Of a DNA stretch of 38,420 nt, positions 20,515 through 27,869 are shown one piece after another (the stretch's first letter is position 1; each line of letters starts with the position of its first letter). A model generated the notes under the pieces. It did no database searches. It worked only from the letters and a program-made list of their open reading frames with translations, and was not told the origin of the DNA. Origin of the DNA: Candidatus Wolfebacteria bacterium RIFOXYD12_FULL_48_21 (GTDB lineage: Bacteria; Patescibacteriota; Minisyncoccia; UBA6257; UBA9933); assembly GCA_001793945.1 (NCBI GenBank), contig MGIW01000003.1:226603-265022 (forward strand). Reading direction: 5' to 3'. The translations under genes were made by a program, and so were the position numbers.

Positions 20515-21330
20515 ATGATCAGTAACTACGAGTTTATCAAGACGCAGGCATACGAAATATCATGGGCCGTATTCCGATGCGCCGAATTGTTCTCCCAAGC
20601 CAAATTAAGGGGAGAAGTAGAAGCTGCTGCGGTCGATTTGATTGCGGATCACGCTGTGGCAAACAGTGTGGCAGACGGCGATTTCCCCCGCATCGACAAG
20701 CTTACTTCGTTGATCCGGCTGGCCGAGTCGGTTGGGCAAATAGCTCCGGTGAACGCAAATGTCCTGTATCGGGAACTCGACAATCTTACCAAAGCGCTTA
20801 GGATTGAAGTCGCCGAACAGCACAACAAAAAGAACATTACAGCTTCGCTCGAGCAGATTTTTACCAATACGGCATATGCAAATAACCTACAACCAATAAC
20901 TAATAACCAGCAACAGAATTCGGGTCTTGGAGATTCGGCAAGAATTTCTTCTGCCACTTCTGCTTCCCCTATCATCCCCACCCTTCGGCAAGATAAGGAT
21001 ACTCAATTCGGCAGCGTAGAAGCATTGCTTTCGGCGGCTGTTCGACCGGCCCAGCTAACTCCTGCACCGATGCAAAAGGCTCCAATAGTTCGGCAACCGC
21101 TTACCCCTGTCAGTTCGGCAACCGCGTCGGTGCAGGCAGGATCATGGCAGTTTGTCATTTTGCAAAAGGTAAAAGATCTTGGGCAGACCACTACCAAAGA
21201 GCTCACGGCAAGCTTCCCTGAGATCAGTGAGCGGACCATCCGTTTCTACCTGCAAAAGCTTGTGGATAACGGCTCCATAGACCGCATAGGCTCTTCCGGA
21301 CCCGGATCGGCGTATCGGGCGAAGGGGTGA
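20515..21330 (+). CDS. Winged-helix regulator with a helical N-terminal domain
   Basis: A 271-residue protein. The track start (TTG at 20479) is the -35 box of the promoter, so the ATG at 20515 is used. Residues about 1-105 are helical (MISNYEFIKTQAYEISWAVF...). A low-complexity linker follows (about 115-205, Ser/Thr/Pro/Gln-rich). Residues about 208-271 form a winged helix: FVILQKVKDLGQTTTKELTASFPEISERTIRFYLQKLVDNGSIDRIG, of DeoR/MarR-like design. The linker DNA carries five TTCGGCA-type sites in two different reading frames and a heptamer repeat translated as NNLQPITNNQQQ. The setting suggests an autoregulated DNA-binding protein that recognises TTGCCGAA. The signal or ligand is unknown. 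Confidence 0.7.
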   Translation: MISNYEFIKTQAYEISWAVFRCAELFSQAKLRGEVEAAAVDLIADHAVANSVADGDFPRIDKLTSLIRLAESVGQIAPVNANVLYRELDNLTKALRIEVAEQHNKKNITASLEQIFTNTAYANNLQPITNNQQQNSGLGDSARISSATSASPIIPTLRQDKDTQFGSVEALLSAAVRPAQLTPAPMQKAPIVRQPLTPVSSATASVQAGSWQFVILQKVKDLGQTTTKELTASFPEISERTIRFYLQKLVDNGSIDRIGSSGPGSAYRAKG

Positions 21331-21478
21331 GATGAGAGGTGCGAGATGAGAGATGCGAGGTGAGAGGTGCGAGATGAGAGGTGCGAATAGGGGAGCAGAG
21401 AATATTCGAATAAAACAGCCCCAAAGGGCTGTTTTATTCCTCATATCTCATATCTCATATCTCATACCTCTTATCCGT
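21331..21478. repeat. Heptamer tracts around a terminator
   Basis: GAGATGAGAGGTGCGAG units run to 21390. AAAACAGCCC caaa GGGCTGTTTT (21412-21435) is a terminator for the regulator gene. CATATCT units in the reverse orientation follow at 21442-21471. Confidence 0.75.
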
Positions 21479-21547
21479 GTAACAAATGAAGAATAGCGCC
21501 GTTATCTTTAGTATGGATGCATACTGGTCGACTTTTGGTCTCAGTTG

Positions 21548-21575
21548 TTGACAAAGTGCATGCATGCTTTACAAT
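21548..21575 (+). promoter_or_regulatory. Promoter of the S-layer gene
   Basis: TTGACA (21548), a 16-base spacer containing TGCATGCATGC, and TACAAT (21570). The leader to the ATG at 21988 would be about 405 bases. Confidence 0.7.
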
Positions 21576-21581
21576 AAATAT

Positions 21582-21912
21582 AACTGGCTTGGAGTGAGGC
21601 TAAGCCAAGGTTCTAAAGTTCCGCATTTTATGTGGAAAGCACAAGGGATTTTTATACCCTTGCGTTTCTCTTTTGGAATCTTTCTTAGCCTCGCTTCTGC
21701 GAGGCTTTCGCGTTCTTATTGGGTTTCGATCCGATAAGTGCGAAGAAAGATCAGAGTTATCCCTTGATCAAACCGCCACCTTACCTCACACCGGTTCGGC
21801 TGTTGGTCGATTGATGGGGCCGATGACTTTCTGAGACCGAATTATCACGAATTGAAATTAACATTCAGAATTACTGAAAAACGAAAAGCGAACAACGACT
21901 ATAAAAGACCCC
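21582..21912 (+). ncRNA. Long structured leader of the S-layer gene
   Basis: GTGAGGCTAAG (21594-21604) can pair with CTTAGCCTCGC (21684-21694), closing a domain with AAGGTTC/GAATCTT and two hairpins (TTCCGCAT/ATGTGGAA and CAAGGG/CCCTTG). The same 3' strand can instead pair with GCGAGGCT (21699-21706) in a terminator-like hairpin. The two structures exclude one another, which is the layout of a riboswitch or attenuator, though the trailing T-run is weak. No known aptamer is recognised. Bases 21720-21912 show no gene. Confidence 0.5.
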
Positions 21913-21940
21913 TGTCATCCTGAACTTGTTTCAGGATCTC
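21913..21940. repeat. Single hairpin repeat in the S-layer leader
   Basis: TGTCATCCTGAA cttg TTTCAGGATCTC, the same sequence type that is translated inside the gene at 27842-32152 in the opposite direction. Confidence 0.8.
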
Positions 21941-21987
21941 ATATCCGATAGATCTCGTTGCCGCTGAAAAAGAAAATAAAAATTAAA

Positions 21988-24900
21988 ATGAGCAACGTAT
22001 TTAAAAAGCTTTCTATCGTTGTACTTGCAGTTGCCATGATGGTAACCGCAGTAGCACCGGCAGGAGCCGCGACCACTGAAGAGTTGCAAGCTCAGATCAC
22101 TGCCTTGATGGCACAGATCAATGCTCTCAACGCTCAGTTGTCCGGAACCCCGGCAACGACAATGATGACTTCGTACACGTTTACCCGCAACCTCACTGTT
22201 GGGTCGACTGGCGCCGATGTCATGGAGCTCCAGAAGTTCCTTGTTTCCAAGGGACACCTGGTACTCGCAACTCCGACTAACTACTTTGGTAACATGACCA
22301 AAGCAGCGTTGGCAAAGTTCCAGGCTGCCAATGGCATTTCGCCGGCAGTTGGTTACTTTGGTGCAATCACCCGTGGTTCGGTTAACGGAATGATGGGTAC
22401 AACCCCAACCACTCCGGGAACTCCGACCACTCCGACCACCCCAGCAGTAGGTGCATTTACCGTTTCATTGGCGTCTGATACTCCAGTAGCAGCAGTTGTT
22501 GCTTCTCAGACCGCTTTCAACCCCGCTTTGAAACTTGCCCTCCAGGCAGCTTCAACCGATGTGAAGGTAACTTCCATCACGGTTCGAAAGTCAGGTTTGG
22601 TTGCAAACAGCAACATTACTGGTGTTGACGTTGTTGATTCAATGGGAGTACGTCATGGAAACGTGATCACCTCATTGACCGCCGAGAATGATGCCGTCAT
22701 CGCGATGGTATCTGAACCGATCGTTGTAAAAGCAGGAGCCACCGAAAAGGTGACCATCCGCTTCAACAATGCGGCCACTTCAGGAACTGCACAGTTTAGT
22801 ATCGTAGCAGCATCTGCTATCGTTGCTGATGGAACCGTAAACGGAACTTTCCCGATCATGGGTAACACCATGACCTTGCAGGATGGTTCTTCATCGGTTG
22901 CAAGCACAACGATTGGAGTACTTCCTATAAACTCTACCGGAGCCAGCCTTAATGTTGACTCTGTAAGCGCGCAGGAAATCACCAAATTCCGCATCATCGA
23001 GAATTCAAGCAAGGAAGCCGTTAAGGTTTCTAAGTTGACTCTCTATAACTACGGAAATGCTTCCGACACTGACTACAAGGATGTTGAGCTCGTTTCCCAG
23101 GATGGAACACTCTTGGCGACGGCACAGCCGAAGGGACAGTATGTTACCTTTGACCTGTCAGCAACCCCGTATCTTATCGATAAGGGATTGACCAAGGACT
23201 TCACCGTTCGCGCAAAGATCGTAAATGGAGCCACTCGAACTATCCAGCTCGCAGTGTACAACAACTACGATTTGATCGTGACTGGCGTAAGCACTGGCGC
23301 AAGCGTATTGGCCTCTGCCGCTGGTAATGACACCAGTTTCCCCGTTGGAGATGCATCTAACTACAACAAAGTGACTATTTCTTCGGGAAGCATCACTTTC
23401 GGTAAGGATTCAACTTCTCCAACAAGCGCAACGACCCCAGGTGCTAACAATGTTGTTTTGGCTACTTATTATGCCAAGCCAGCTGGAGAGAACATGGAGT
23501 TGCGCAAGGTCACTTTGGCAATCACCAAGGTAACAACCGCATTGACTGGTTCAGTGTATGTAAAGGTAGGAGGAGCTGTTGTGTATAGCGCAGCTGCTTC
23601 AGATATCTCTGCGTCAAGCACGGCTCCGACGACAATCACATTGTCGACCTATCCGACTTTGAACGCAGGTGCAACTACTTTGATCACTGTAGAAGGAAAC
23701 ATCAGCACTTCTGCTGTCGGAACTGATATTTATCAGACATATCTTGACTTGACTGAAGCAAAGCGCGTGATCACTAATGACCTTATTGATCCGGGTGTTG
23801 CTGCTACTCAGGGTAATGCAATTGCCGTAAAGGCAGCCGCATTGTCTGTGACCAACTTGGCCCAGCCAGTGTCTGCTTCGATCGTTCCAGTTACCAACAA
23901 CTATGAATTCGCACGTTTTGAGCTTAATGCTTCAAACTCCGGCGAAGATGTAAAGGTAACTAAGCTTATCATCAGCGATAACATCACTGGAGCCGCTACG
24001 CTCGCCAACATCATGAACCTCACCATGTGGCAGGGTTCAACACAGTTGACGACTTCAGCAAGCACTGCTTCGACCACTGCATCAACCACATTCACATTCA
24101 CCAACCCAATCATCGTCACTCGGACTACTCCGGTAACCTTGAGCTTGCATGGTGATCTTGTAACTGGAACAACTGGAACTGCTAAGTTCCACATTGGAAT
24201 TGCAGCAACTGATATTATCGCAGTTGGAAAGGATACTGGTAATTCCATCTCCGCCCCGACCCTTACTGGATCAGGACAGGCGATGACCATTGCCGGTGCA
24301 GGATCGCTGACACTCTCAGCAATCTCTGGAGCAGGAGCTTCTCCTTCGATCGATCAGTTGGTAAAGGTTGGAACTGTTGACGGAACCTACTTGGCATTCC
24401 AAATGACTGCCCAGAAGGAACCGGTAAAGCTTACAACATTGACACTTACCGCTACTGGTACTTTGGCAACGAACGATGTTACGAACATCCGCTTGTACCG
24501 AAAGGTTGGTAACAATGCAATGGAAGCAACTCCATTCAACAGTGCAGCTCAGATGACTGTTACTGGTGGAGCCACTGGAACATACACGTGGACATCTACC
24601 GACAACTTGTTGGCTGATGCGATCGTTCCTGGTACTCCAGTTTCGATCTATGTAAAGGCAGATGTTGGAACACAGGGTTCTGCGAAGCTGGGAGATAAAT
24701 TCCGCTTCATGATCGCCTCTTCGACGACCGACATCGCTGGAAAAGGTGCTTCGAGCGCCTCAACCACGCTTACCATTACTGGCGCTCCTTCAGCTGCTGG
24801 TATTACCTATATCTCACCGTTTAGCGTTGTAGTAACCGGAACTTCTCCGCTTGCTCCAGTAACACTTGGAACTGGATCTGGAATCACCATTGGTGTATTC

Positions 24901-25311
24901 AAGGTTGAGAACATGGGAACTGCGCCGATCACATTGACCGACGTAACGCTTAACGATGGTGGATCTGCAACCTCGACACTCATTGCCTATTACTCAACTG
25001 ATGGGAATAGCGATGTTTCTGGAGGAACTGCTTCTTCTACCACGAACCATACTCTTGCATTTGGCGCAGGTGCGGCAGATGTAACGATCAATGGTGGATC
25101 GTTTAGGTACATCACAGTAAAAACCAATTCACTTTCTACTAACAATGATAGCTACACGCTCAGCTCCGATGTTCTCGGAAACCTGAAGTATAGCGTTGCT
25201 GAGTCTGCTCTTGGGTATGACGCAGATGCGGATGCTGCTCTTACGAGCACCATCACAGGACTCTTTGTTGATGGAAAGCCGACATTGGCTACTGTAACAT
25301 CTAAGATCTAA
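21988..25311 (+). CDS. Large secreted S-layer-like surface protein with a peptidoglycan-binding domain
   Basis: A 1107-residue exported protein. The signal peptide is KKLSIVVLAVAMMVTAVAPAGA, cleaved near residue 28. A short coiled coil (TEELQAQITALMAQINALNAQL) follows, then a peptidoglycan-binding domain (about 60-125) with VMELQKFLVSKGHLV and YFGNMTKAALAKFQAANGI. A PTTP-rich hinge leads to about 950 residues of repeated beta-sandwich-like segments rich in Thr, Ser, Ala and Gly, and nearly free of Cys. The ATG at 21988 is chosen over the track start 10 codons upstream because it gives a standard signal peptide. Codon use is sharply biased (AAC, TTC, GGA, ATC), unlike the neighbours, which suggests very high expression. 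The long folded leader agrees with this. It most likely forms the cell-surface array. Confidence 0.82.
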   Translation: MSNVFKKLSIVVLAVAMMVTAVAPAGAATTEELQAQITALMAQINALNAQLSGTPATTMMTSYTFTRNLTVGSTGADVMELQKFLVSKGHLVLATPTNYFGNMTKAALAKFQAANGISPAVGYFGAITRGSVNGMMGTTPTTPGTPTTPTTPAVGAFTVSLASDTPVAAVVASQTAFNPALKLALQAASTDVKVTSITVRKSGLVANSNITGVDVVDSMGVRHGNVITSLTAENDAVIAMVSEPIVVKAGATEKVTIRFNNAATSGTAQFSIVAASAIVADGTVNGTFPIMGNTMTLQDGSSSVASTTIGVLPINSTGASLNVDSVSAQEITKFRIIENSSKEAVKVSKLTLYNYGNASDTDYKDVELVSQDGTLLATAQPKGQYVTFDLSATPYLIDKGLTKDFTVRAKIVNGATRTIQLAVYNNYDLIVTGVSTGASVLASAAGNDTSFPVGDASNYNKVTISSGSITFGKDSTSPTSATTPGANNVVLATYYAKPAGENMELRKVTLAITKVTTALTGSVYVKVGGAVVYSAAASDISASSTAPTTITLSTYPTLNAGATTLITVEGNISTSAVGTDIYQTYLDLTEAKRVITNDLIDPGVAATQGNAIAVKAAALSVTNLAQPVSASIVPVTNNYEFARFELNASNSGEDVKVTKLIISDNITGAATLANIMNLTMWQGSTQLTTSASTASTTASTTFTFTNPIIVTRTTPVTLSLHGDLVTGTTGTAKFHIGIAATDIIAVGKDTGNSISAPTLTGSGQAMTIAGAGSLTLSAISGAGASPSIDQLVKVGTVDGTYLAFQMTAQKEPVKLTTLTLTATGTLATNDVTNIRLYRKVGNNAMEATPFNSAAQMTVTGGATGTYTWTSTDNLLADAIVPGTPVSIYVKADVGTQGSAKLGDKFRFMIASSTTDIAGKGASSASTTLTITGAPSAAGITYISPFSVVVTGTSPLAPVTLGTGSGITIGVFKVENMGTAPITLTDVTLNDGGSATSTLIAYYSTDGNSDVSGGTASSTTNHTLAFGAGAADVTINGGSFRYITVKTNSLSTNNDSYTLSSDVLGNLKYSVAESALGYDADADAALTSTITGLFVDGKPTLATVTSKI

Positions 25312-25358
25312 TGCGTTTTAGCTAATTATATCCTTGTATAATACTTGGATATCAAATT

Positions 25359-25386
25359 CCTATGAGCCGCTTCGGCGGCTCATAGG
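25359..25386 (+). terminator. 12-bp UUCG hairpin after the S-layer gene
   Basis: CCTATGAGCCGC ttcg GCGGCTCATAGG, perfectly paired with a stable UUCG loop. There is no T-run, so it may protect the mRNA 3' end or be part of the next RNA and not terminate by itself. Confidence 0.6.
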
Positions 25387-25406
25387 AGGAATGTAATTCT
25401 AAATTC

Positions 25407-25504
25407 TTGTATCGGTCTCACTCTCCTGTAATAGGTGTGTGAGTCGGAAGCCTCCCTTCTCGAATTCGTTTGAGAAGGGAGCGCAACCGACAAAACCGAT
25501 GCAG
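25407..25504 (+). ncRNA. Putative three-way-junction RNA
   Basis: TTGTATCGGT (25407-25416) pairs with ACCGATGCAG (25495-25504). Inside are CTCACTCTCCT/AGGTGTGTGAG, an 11-bp arm with two U-U mismatches, and a second arm of TCGG/CCGA plus a perfect CTCCCTTCTC/GAGAAGGGAG. A TATAAT at 25337-25342 could start the transcript. It lies in gene-free DNA. The strand is chosen from that -10 box only. No known RNA family is recognised. Confidence 0.5.
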
Positions 25505-25506
25505 AG

Positions 25507-25680
25507 TGTCATTCCGGATTTAGTCCGGAATCCATAAACTGTGTCATTCCTGTGAAAACAGGAATCTACAAAACTTCGTATCTTTTGCCGAAAAGGGCAG
25601 AAGAATAAAACTTATTGGTCCGCTGATTCACGCAAGCCTTTGAGTAGCATTGTCATACCGGTGAAAACCGGTATCCAGAG
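25507..25680. repeat. Three single hairpin repeats
   Basis: 25507-25534 TGTCATTCCGGA...TCCGGAATCCA; 25542-25570 TGTCATTCCTGT gaaa ACAGGAATC; 25651-25680 TGTCATACCGGT gaaa ACCGGTATCCAGAG. All share orientation but have different, internally complementary stems. Confidence 0.85.
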
Positions 25681-25963
25681 TTCTTAGGGGGAATCACGAC
25701 AAACCAATTCAAATCCCATGTATTCATTCGCCTTGTGCGAGTGAACAATAAAACTCCACGGCCGACGCAAGACATTTTCATGACTGCGTAGGCAGGCTCA
25801 TGCAAATGATGGCCATGGATCAATAAAATACTTTCAAAAACGCCACACGATGTGTGGCGTTTTTGTTTCTCAAACTCTCACGCCTCTTTTAAGAGGCATA
25901 TATAAGTAGAGGAGTCTGCCGGATAGATTAGTATATAATCTTTTTAGTATGTGCTTTAAATGA
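25681..25963. other. Gene-free stretch ending in a terminator
   Basis: No gene is visible. AAAAACGCCACAC gat GTGTGGCGTTTTTG at 25836-25865 is a strong bidirectional terminator that ends an unseen upstream transcript, possibly a small RNA starting within 25690-25790. Confidence 0.5.
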
Positions 25964-26003
25964 TTTGTTGTTATCTTTTGCGGTCGCAAAAGATAACAAC
26001 AAA
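25964..26003. repeat. 40-bp palindrome, left copy
   Basis: Two perfect 19-base arms, TTTGTTGTTATCTTTTGCG and its complement, separated by GT. The right copy at 26728-26769 is its exact reverse complement over the 38-bp core (centre AC). The pair brackets the Cas2/PaaX-like gene. Confidence 0.9.
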
Positions 26004-26099
26004 CAGTTGTGGCATATCACCCATAGTTTGTAGCAATATCGTGTATGTATGTATGTAAAAAGTATGGTATATTTTATATAGTTTATTTCTATCGCGCAT

Positions 26100-26693
26100 A
26101 TGTACACCGACGATATACTTGGTGCATTGGAAGAATTGGGAGACCTCACTACCGGAGGTATTTTTTCTGTGCTGTTTTCGTCCTATAGCGAGCTTCGTAG
26201 CCGGGGAAGTGATTGGTTGCCACCTGATGAGTTTAAAGCCGCTCAGGAGCGTTCAGAGCGCGCATATAGGCGTAGGCAATATCAACGTGCCTGCAGTCTG
26301 ATTGCTAATTTACGACGCAGGGGATTTATCGAGAAAAAAGAAAATAAAATATTGCGATTGACTGAAAAAGGGTTATTGCGTTTGCAAAAGCGGGCGCTTG
26401 GAGCAAGGTTCATCCCTATCTCAAAGTTTATAAAGAAAGAAGATGATTGTTTAAAGGTAGTTATTTTTGATGTCCCCGAACCAGATAAAAAGAAGCGCGA
26501 TTGGCTCAGATTTAGTCTTCAAAATCTTGGCTTTTCCTTGCTTCAAAAAAGCGTTTGGATCGGCAAGGCGAAGCTGCCGGAAGAATTTTTTAGACAATTG
26601 CATGAATTTGAACTTTTACCGTTCGTGCATGTATTCTCCATTCAGGATACCGGATCCATCGGGTTTAATGACGGACCCCTACTTTTTTCATAA
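26100..26693 (+). CDS. PaaX/Cas2-like winged-helix protein
   Basis: A 197-residue protein in two parts. Residues about 1-105 hold a winged helix (YQRACSLIANLRRRGFIEKKENKILRLTEKG). Residues about 115-190 form a Cas2/PaaX-C-like ferredoxin fold: CLKVVIFDVPEPDKKKRDWLR, then LGFSLLQKSVWIGKAKLPEEF, then FVHVFSIQD. The FDVPE motif sits where Cas2 has its metal-binding Asp and where PaaX regulators have the same fold. No CRISPR array, cas1 or phenylacetate genes are in the window. The gene lies alone between two inverted 40-bp palindromes. A TATATT box at about 26066 could be the promoter. It could be an autorepressor binding the palindromes, or the enzyme of a small mobile element. It reads as intact. 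Confidence 0.72.
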   Translation: MYTDDILGALEELGDLTTGGIFSVLFSSYSELRSRGSDWLPPDEFKAAQERSERAYRRRQYQRACSLIANLRRRGFIEKKENKILRLTEKGLLRLQKRALGARFIPISKFIKKEDDCLKVVIFDVPEPDKKKRDWLRFSLQNLGFSLLQKSVWIGKAKLPEEFFRQLHEFELLPFVHVFSIQDTGSIGFNDGPLLFS

Positions 26694-26727
26694 TGTGCAA
26701 TCTACCTTATGTTCAAGGTTGTAGGAT

Positions 26728-26769
26728 AATTGTTGTTATCTTTTGCGACCGCAAAAGATAACAACAATT
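26728..26769. repeat. 40-bp palindrome, right copy
   Basis: AATTGTTGTTATCTTTTGCG, centre AC, then the complementary arm. The core is identical to the left copy in inverted orientation. Confidence 0.9.
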
Positions 26770-26828
26770 TAATTTGATTTATACATAAGGCGGGTGTTTG
26801 GATGTGTGTGGAGTATTAAAATAAAAAG

Positions 26829-26837
26829 TTATCCACA
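26829..26837 (+). promoter_or_regulatory. Single DnaA-box-like sequence
   Basis: TTATCCACA matches the DnaA-box consensus exactly. It is the only perfect copy noticed here and there is no dnaA or dnaN nearby, so an origin is not supported. Confidence 0.35.
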
Positions 26838-26868
26838 AGTAAAAATTTGTGCGTGTAAAATAAAAGTG

Positions 26869-27000
26869 TGGTATACTGTATGCACTTGCGTCGTTTCTAT
26901 TTTTCACTTTGTAACAGACAGATGAAGAAGATGATCGACAACAATTTATTTATGTAACTTATCGCTTGTGAGCGGGGTCTTTGACGCCCGTTTTTATTTT
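26869..27000 (+). ncRNA. Putative small RNA transcription unit
   Basis: An extended -10 box (TGG-TATACT, 26869-26877) starts a short unit that ends in a terminator, C-GGG-GTC ttt GAC-g-CCC-G at 26973-26990 followed by TTTTTATTTT. The roughly 110 bases between contain no ORF longer than 11 codons (MKKMIDNNLFM). It may be a small RNA or a tiny leader peptide. Confidence 0.45.
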
Positions 27001-27014
27001 ATAGTCGATGGTAA

Positions 27015-27247
27015 TGGATTCCTCTGCCGGCGGGCGGACGGGAATGACAGCGTTCTTGTATTGTCATCCTGAGCCTTTCGTCCGCCGGCTGGTGGAGCGG
27101 ACAGGCTTATGCTCGAAGTGACAATACACTGGATACCGGCTTCCGCCGGTATGACAAAGAGAGGCAGCTCGGAATGACAATGCGAGAGATTTAGGGGGAA
27201 GAAAGAATTAATTAAGGTAACGGATACCGGCTTTCGCCGGTATGACA
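27015..27247. repeat. Cluster of four TGTCAT-type hairpins
   Basis: 27015-27049 (TGGATTCCTC...GGAATGACA), 27062-27123 (TGTCATCCTGAG...GAAGTGACA, a degenerate doublet), 27129-27156 (CTGGATACCGG...CCGGTATGACA) and 27221-27247 (CGGATACCGG...CCGGTATGACA). The last copy ends in AGGA, which supplies the ribosome site of the next gene. No gene lies in 27001-27257. Confidence 0.8.
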
Positions 27248-27257
27248 GGAAAAATAT

Positions 27258-27869
27258 ATGGAAGAACAGAACGAAAAGATCATTGCGCAGTATTTGGAAA
27301 AGGATGGGGAGATATTAAAGGAAAACGGATTGCATGTCGCGAGTGCGGGGCAGGAGGGTTCCATTAAAAGCCATTACTGGAAGTTCATTGGTGGGTTTTT
27401 TGCGTTGATGCTGGTGGGGATCATCGGCATTCCCATGGTGGCGCAGTATATGGAAAAGCAGGAGGAAAAGGCGCGAGAAGAGAGTGCCGCGAATTATATG
27501 CAGCTCGTGACCGATTTGCAGGAGCGGCTTAAAAATGATAAAGACGGCGGCACCACTCCGGAGGAAACATTGGAAATGTTTACGGCTGCATTGGAAAAGG
27601 GTGATATTGACCAGGCGAGCAAGTATTTTGTGTTTGAGCCGAAGGAGAGGCAGGATATGCTGATCGCGCGGCTGGAAGAAATCCGTGAGCAGGGGGAATT
27701 TGAGACACTATTGGGCTATTTGGAGGATTCGGAATTTATGCCTAAGAGTTCAGATGAACATGTTGCAGTTTTTGATACATTAAATAAAAAAGGAATGTCT
27801 GATTTAACTGTAGAAATAACCAAAAATAAATATTCCACTGTATGGAAAATATACGGACTTATGTTTTAA
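27258..27869 (+). CDS. Single-pass membrane protein of unknown function
   Basis: A 203-residue protein. Residues 1-40 are cytoplasmic and charged; one membrane helix follows at about 41-62 (FIGGFFALMLVGIIGIPMVA). A Glu/Lys-rich coiled coil leads to a small domain containing TPEETLEMFTAALEKGDIDQASKYFVFEP, which resembles the DUF4878/nuclear-transport-factor-like folds that begin by counting a residue-poor helical pair. No catalytic residues are recognisable. The AGGA ribosome site is provided by the end of a hairpin repeat. It overlaps the next gene by 28 bases in another frame, so both are probably expressed together. Confidence 0.65.
   Translation: MEEQNEKIIAQYLEKDGEILKENGLHVASAGQEGSIKSHYWKFIGGFFALMLVGIIGIPMVAQYMEKQEEKAREESAANYMQLVTDLQERLKNDKDGGTTPEETLEMFTAALEKGDIDQASKYFVFEPKERQDMLIARLEEIREQGEFETLLGYLEDSEFMPKSSDEHVAVFDTLNKKGMSDLTVEITKNKYSTVWKIYGLMF

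Noticed and set aside
25964-26769. CRISPR array made of the two 40-bp repeats next to a Cas2-like gene
   Set aside because: Only two copies 760 bases apart and in inverted orientation, with a gene between them and no spacer units; not an array.
26829-26837. Replication origin at the DnaA box
   Set aside because: A single perfect box, no cluster, no dnaA/dnaN, no AT-rich unwinding region tied to it.
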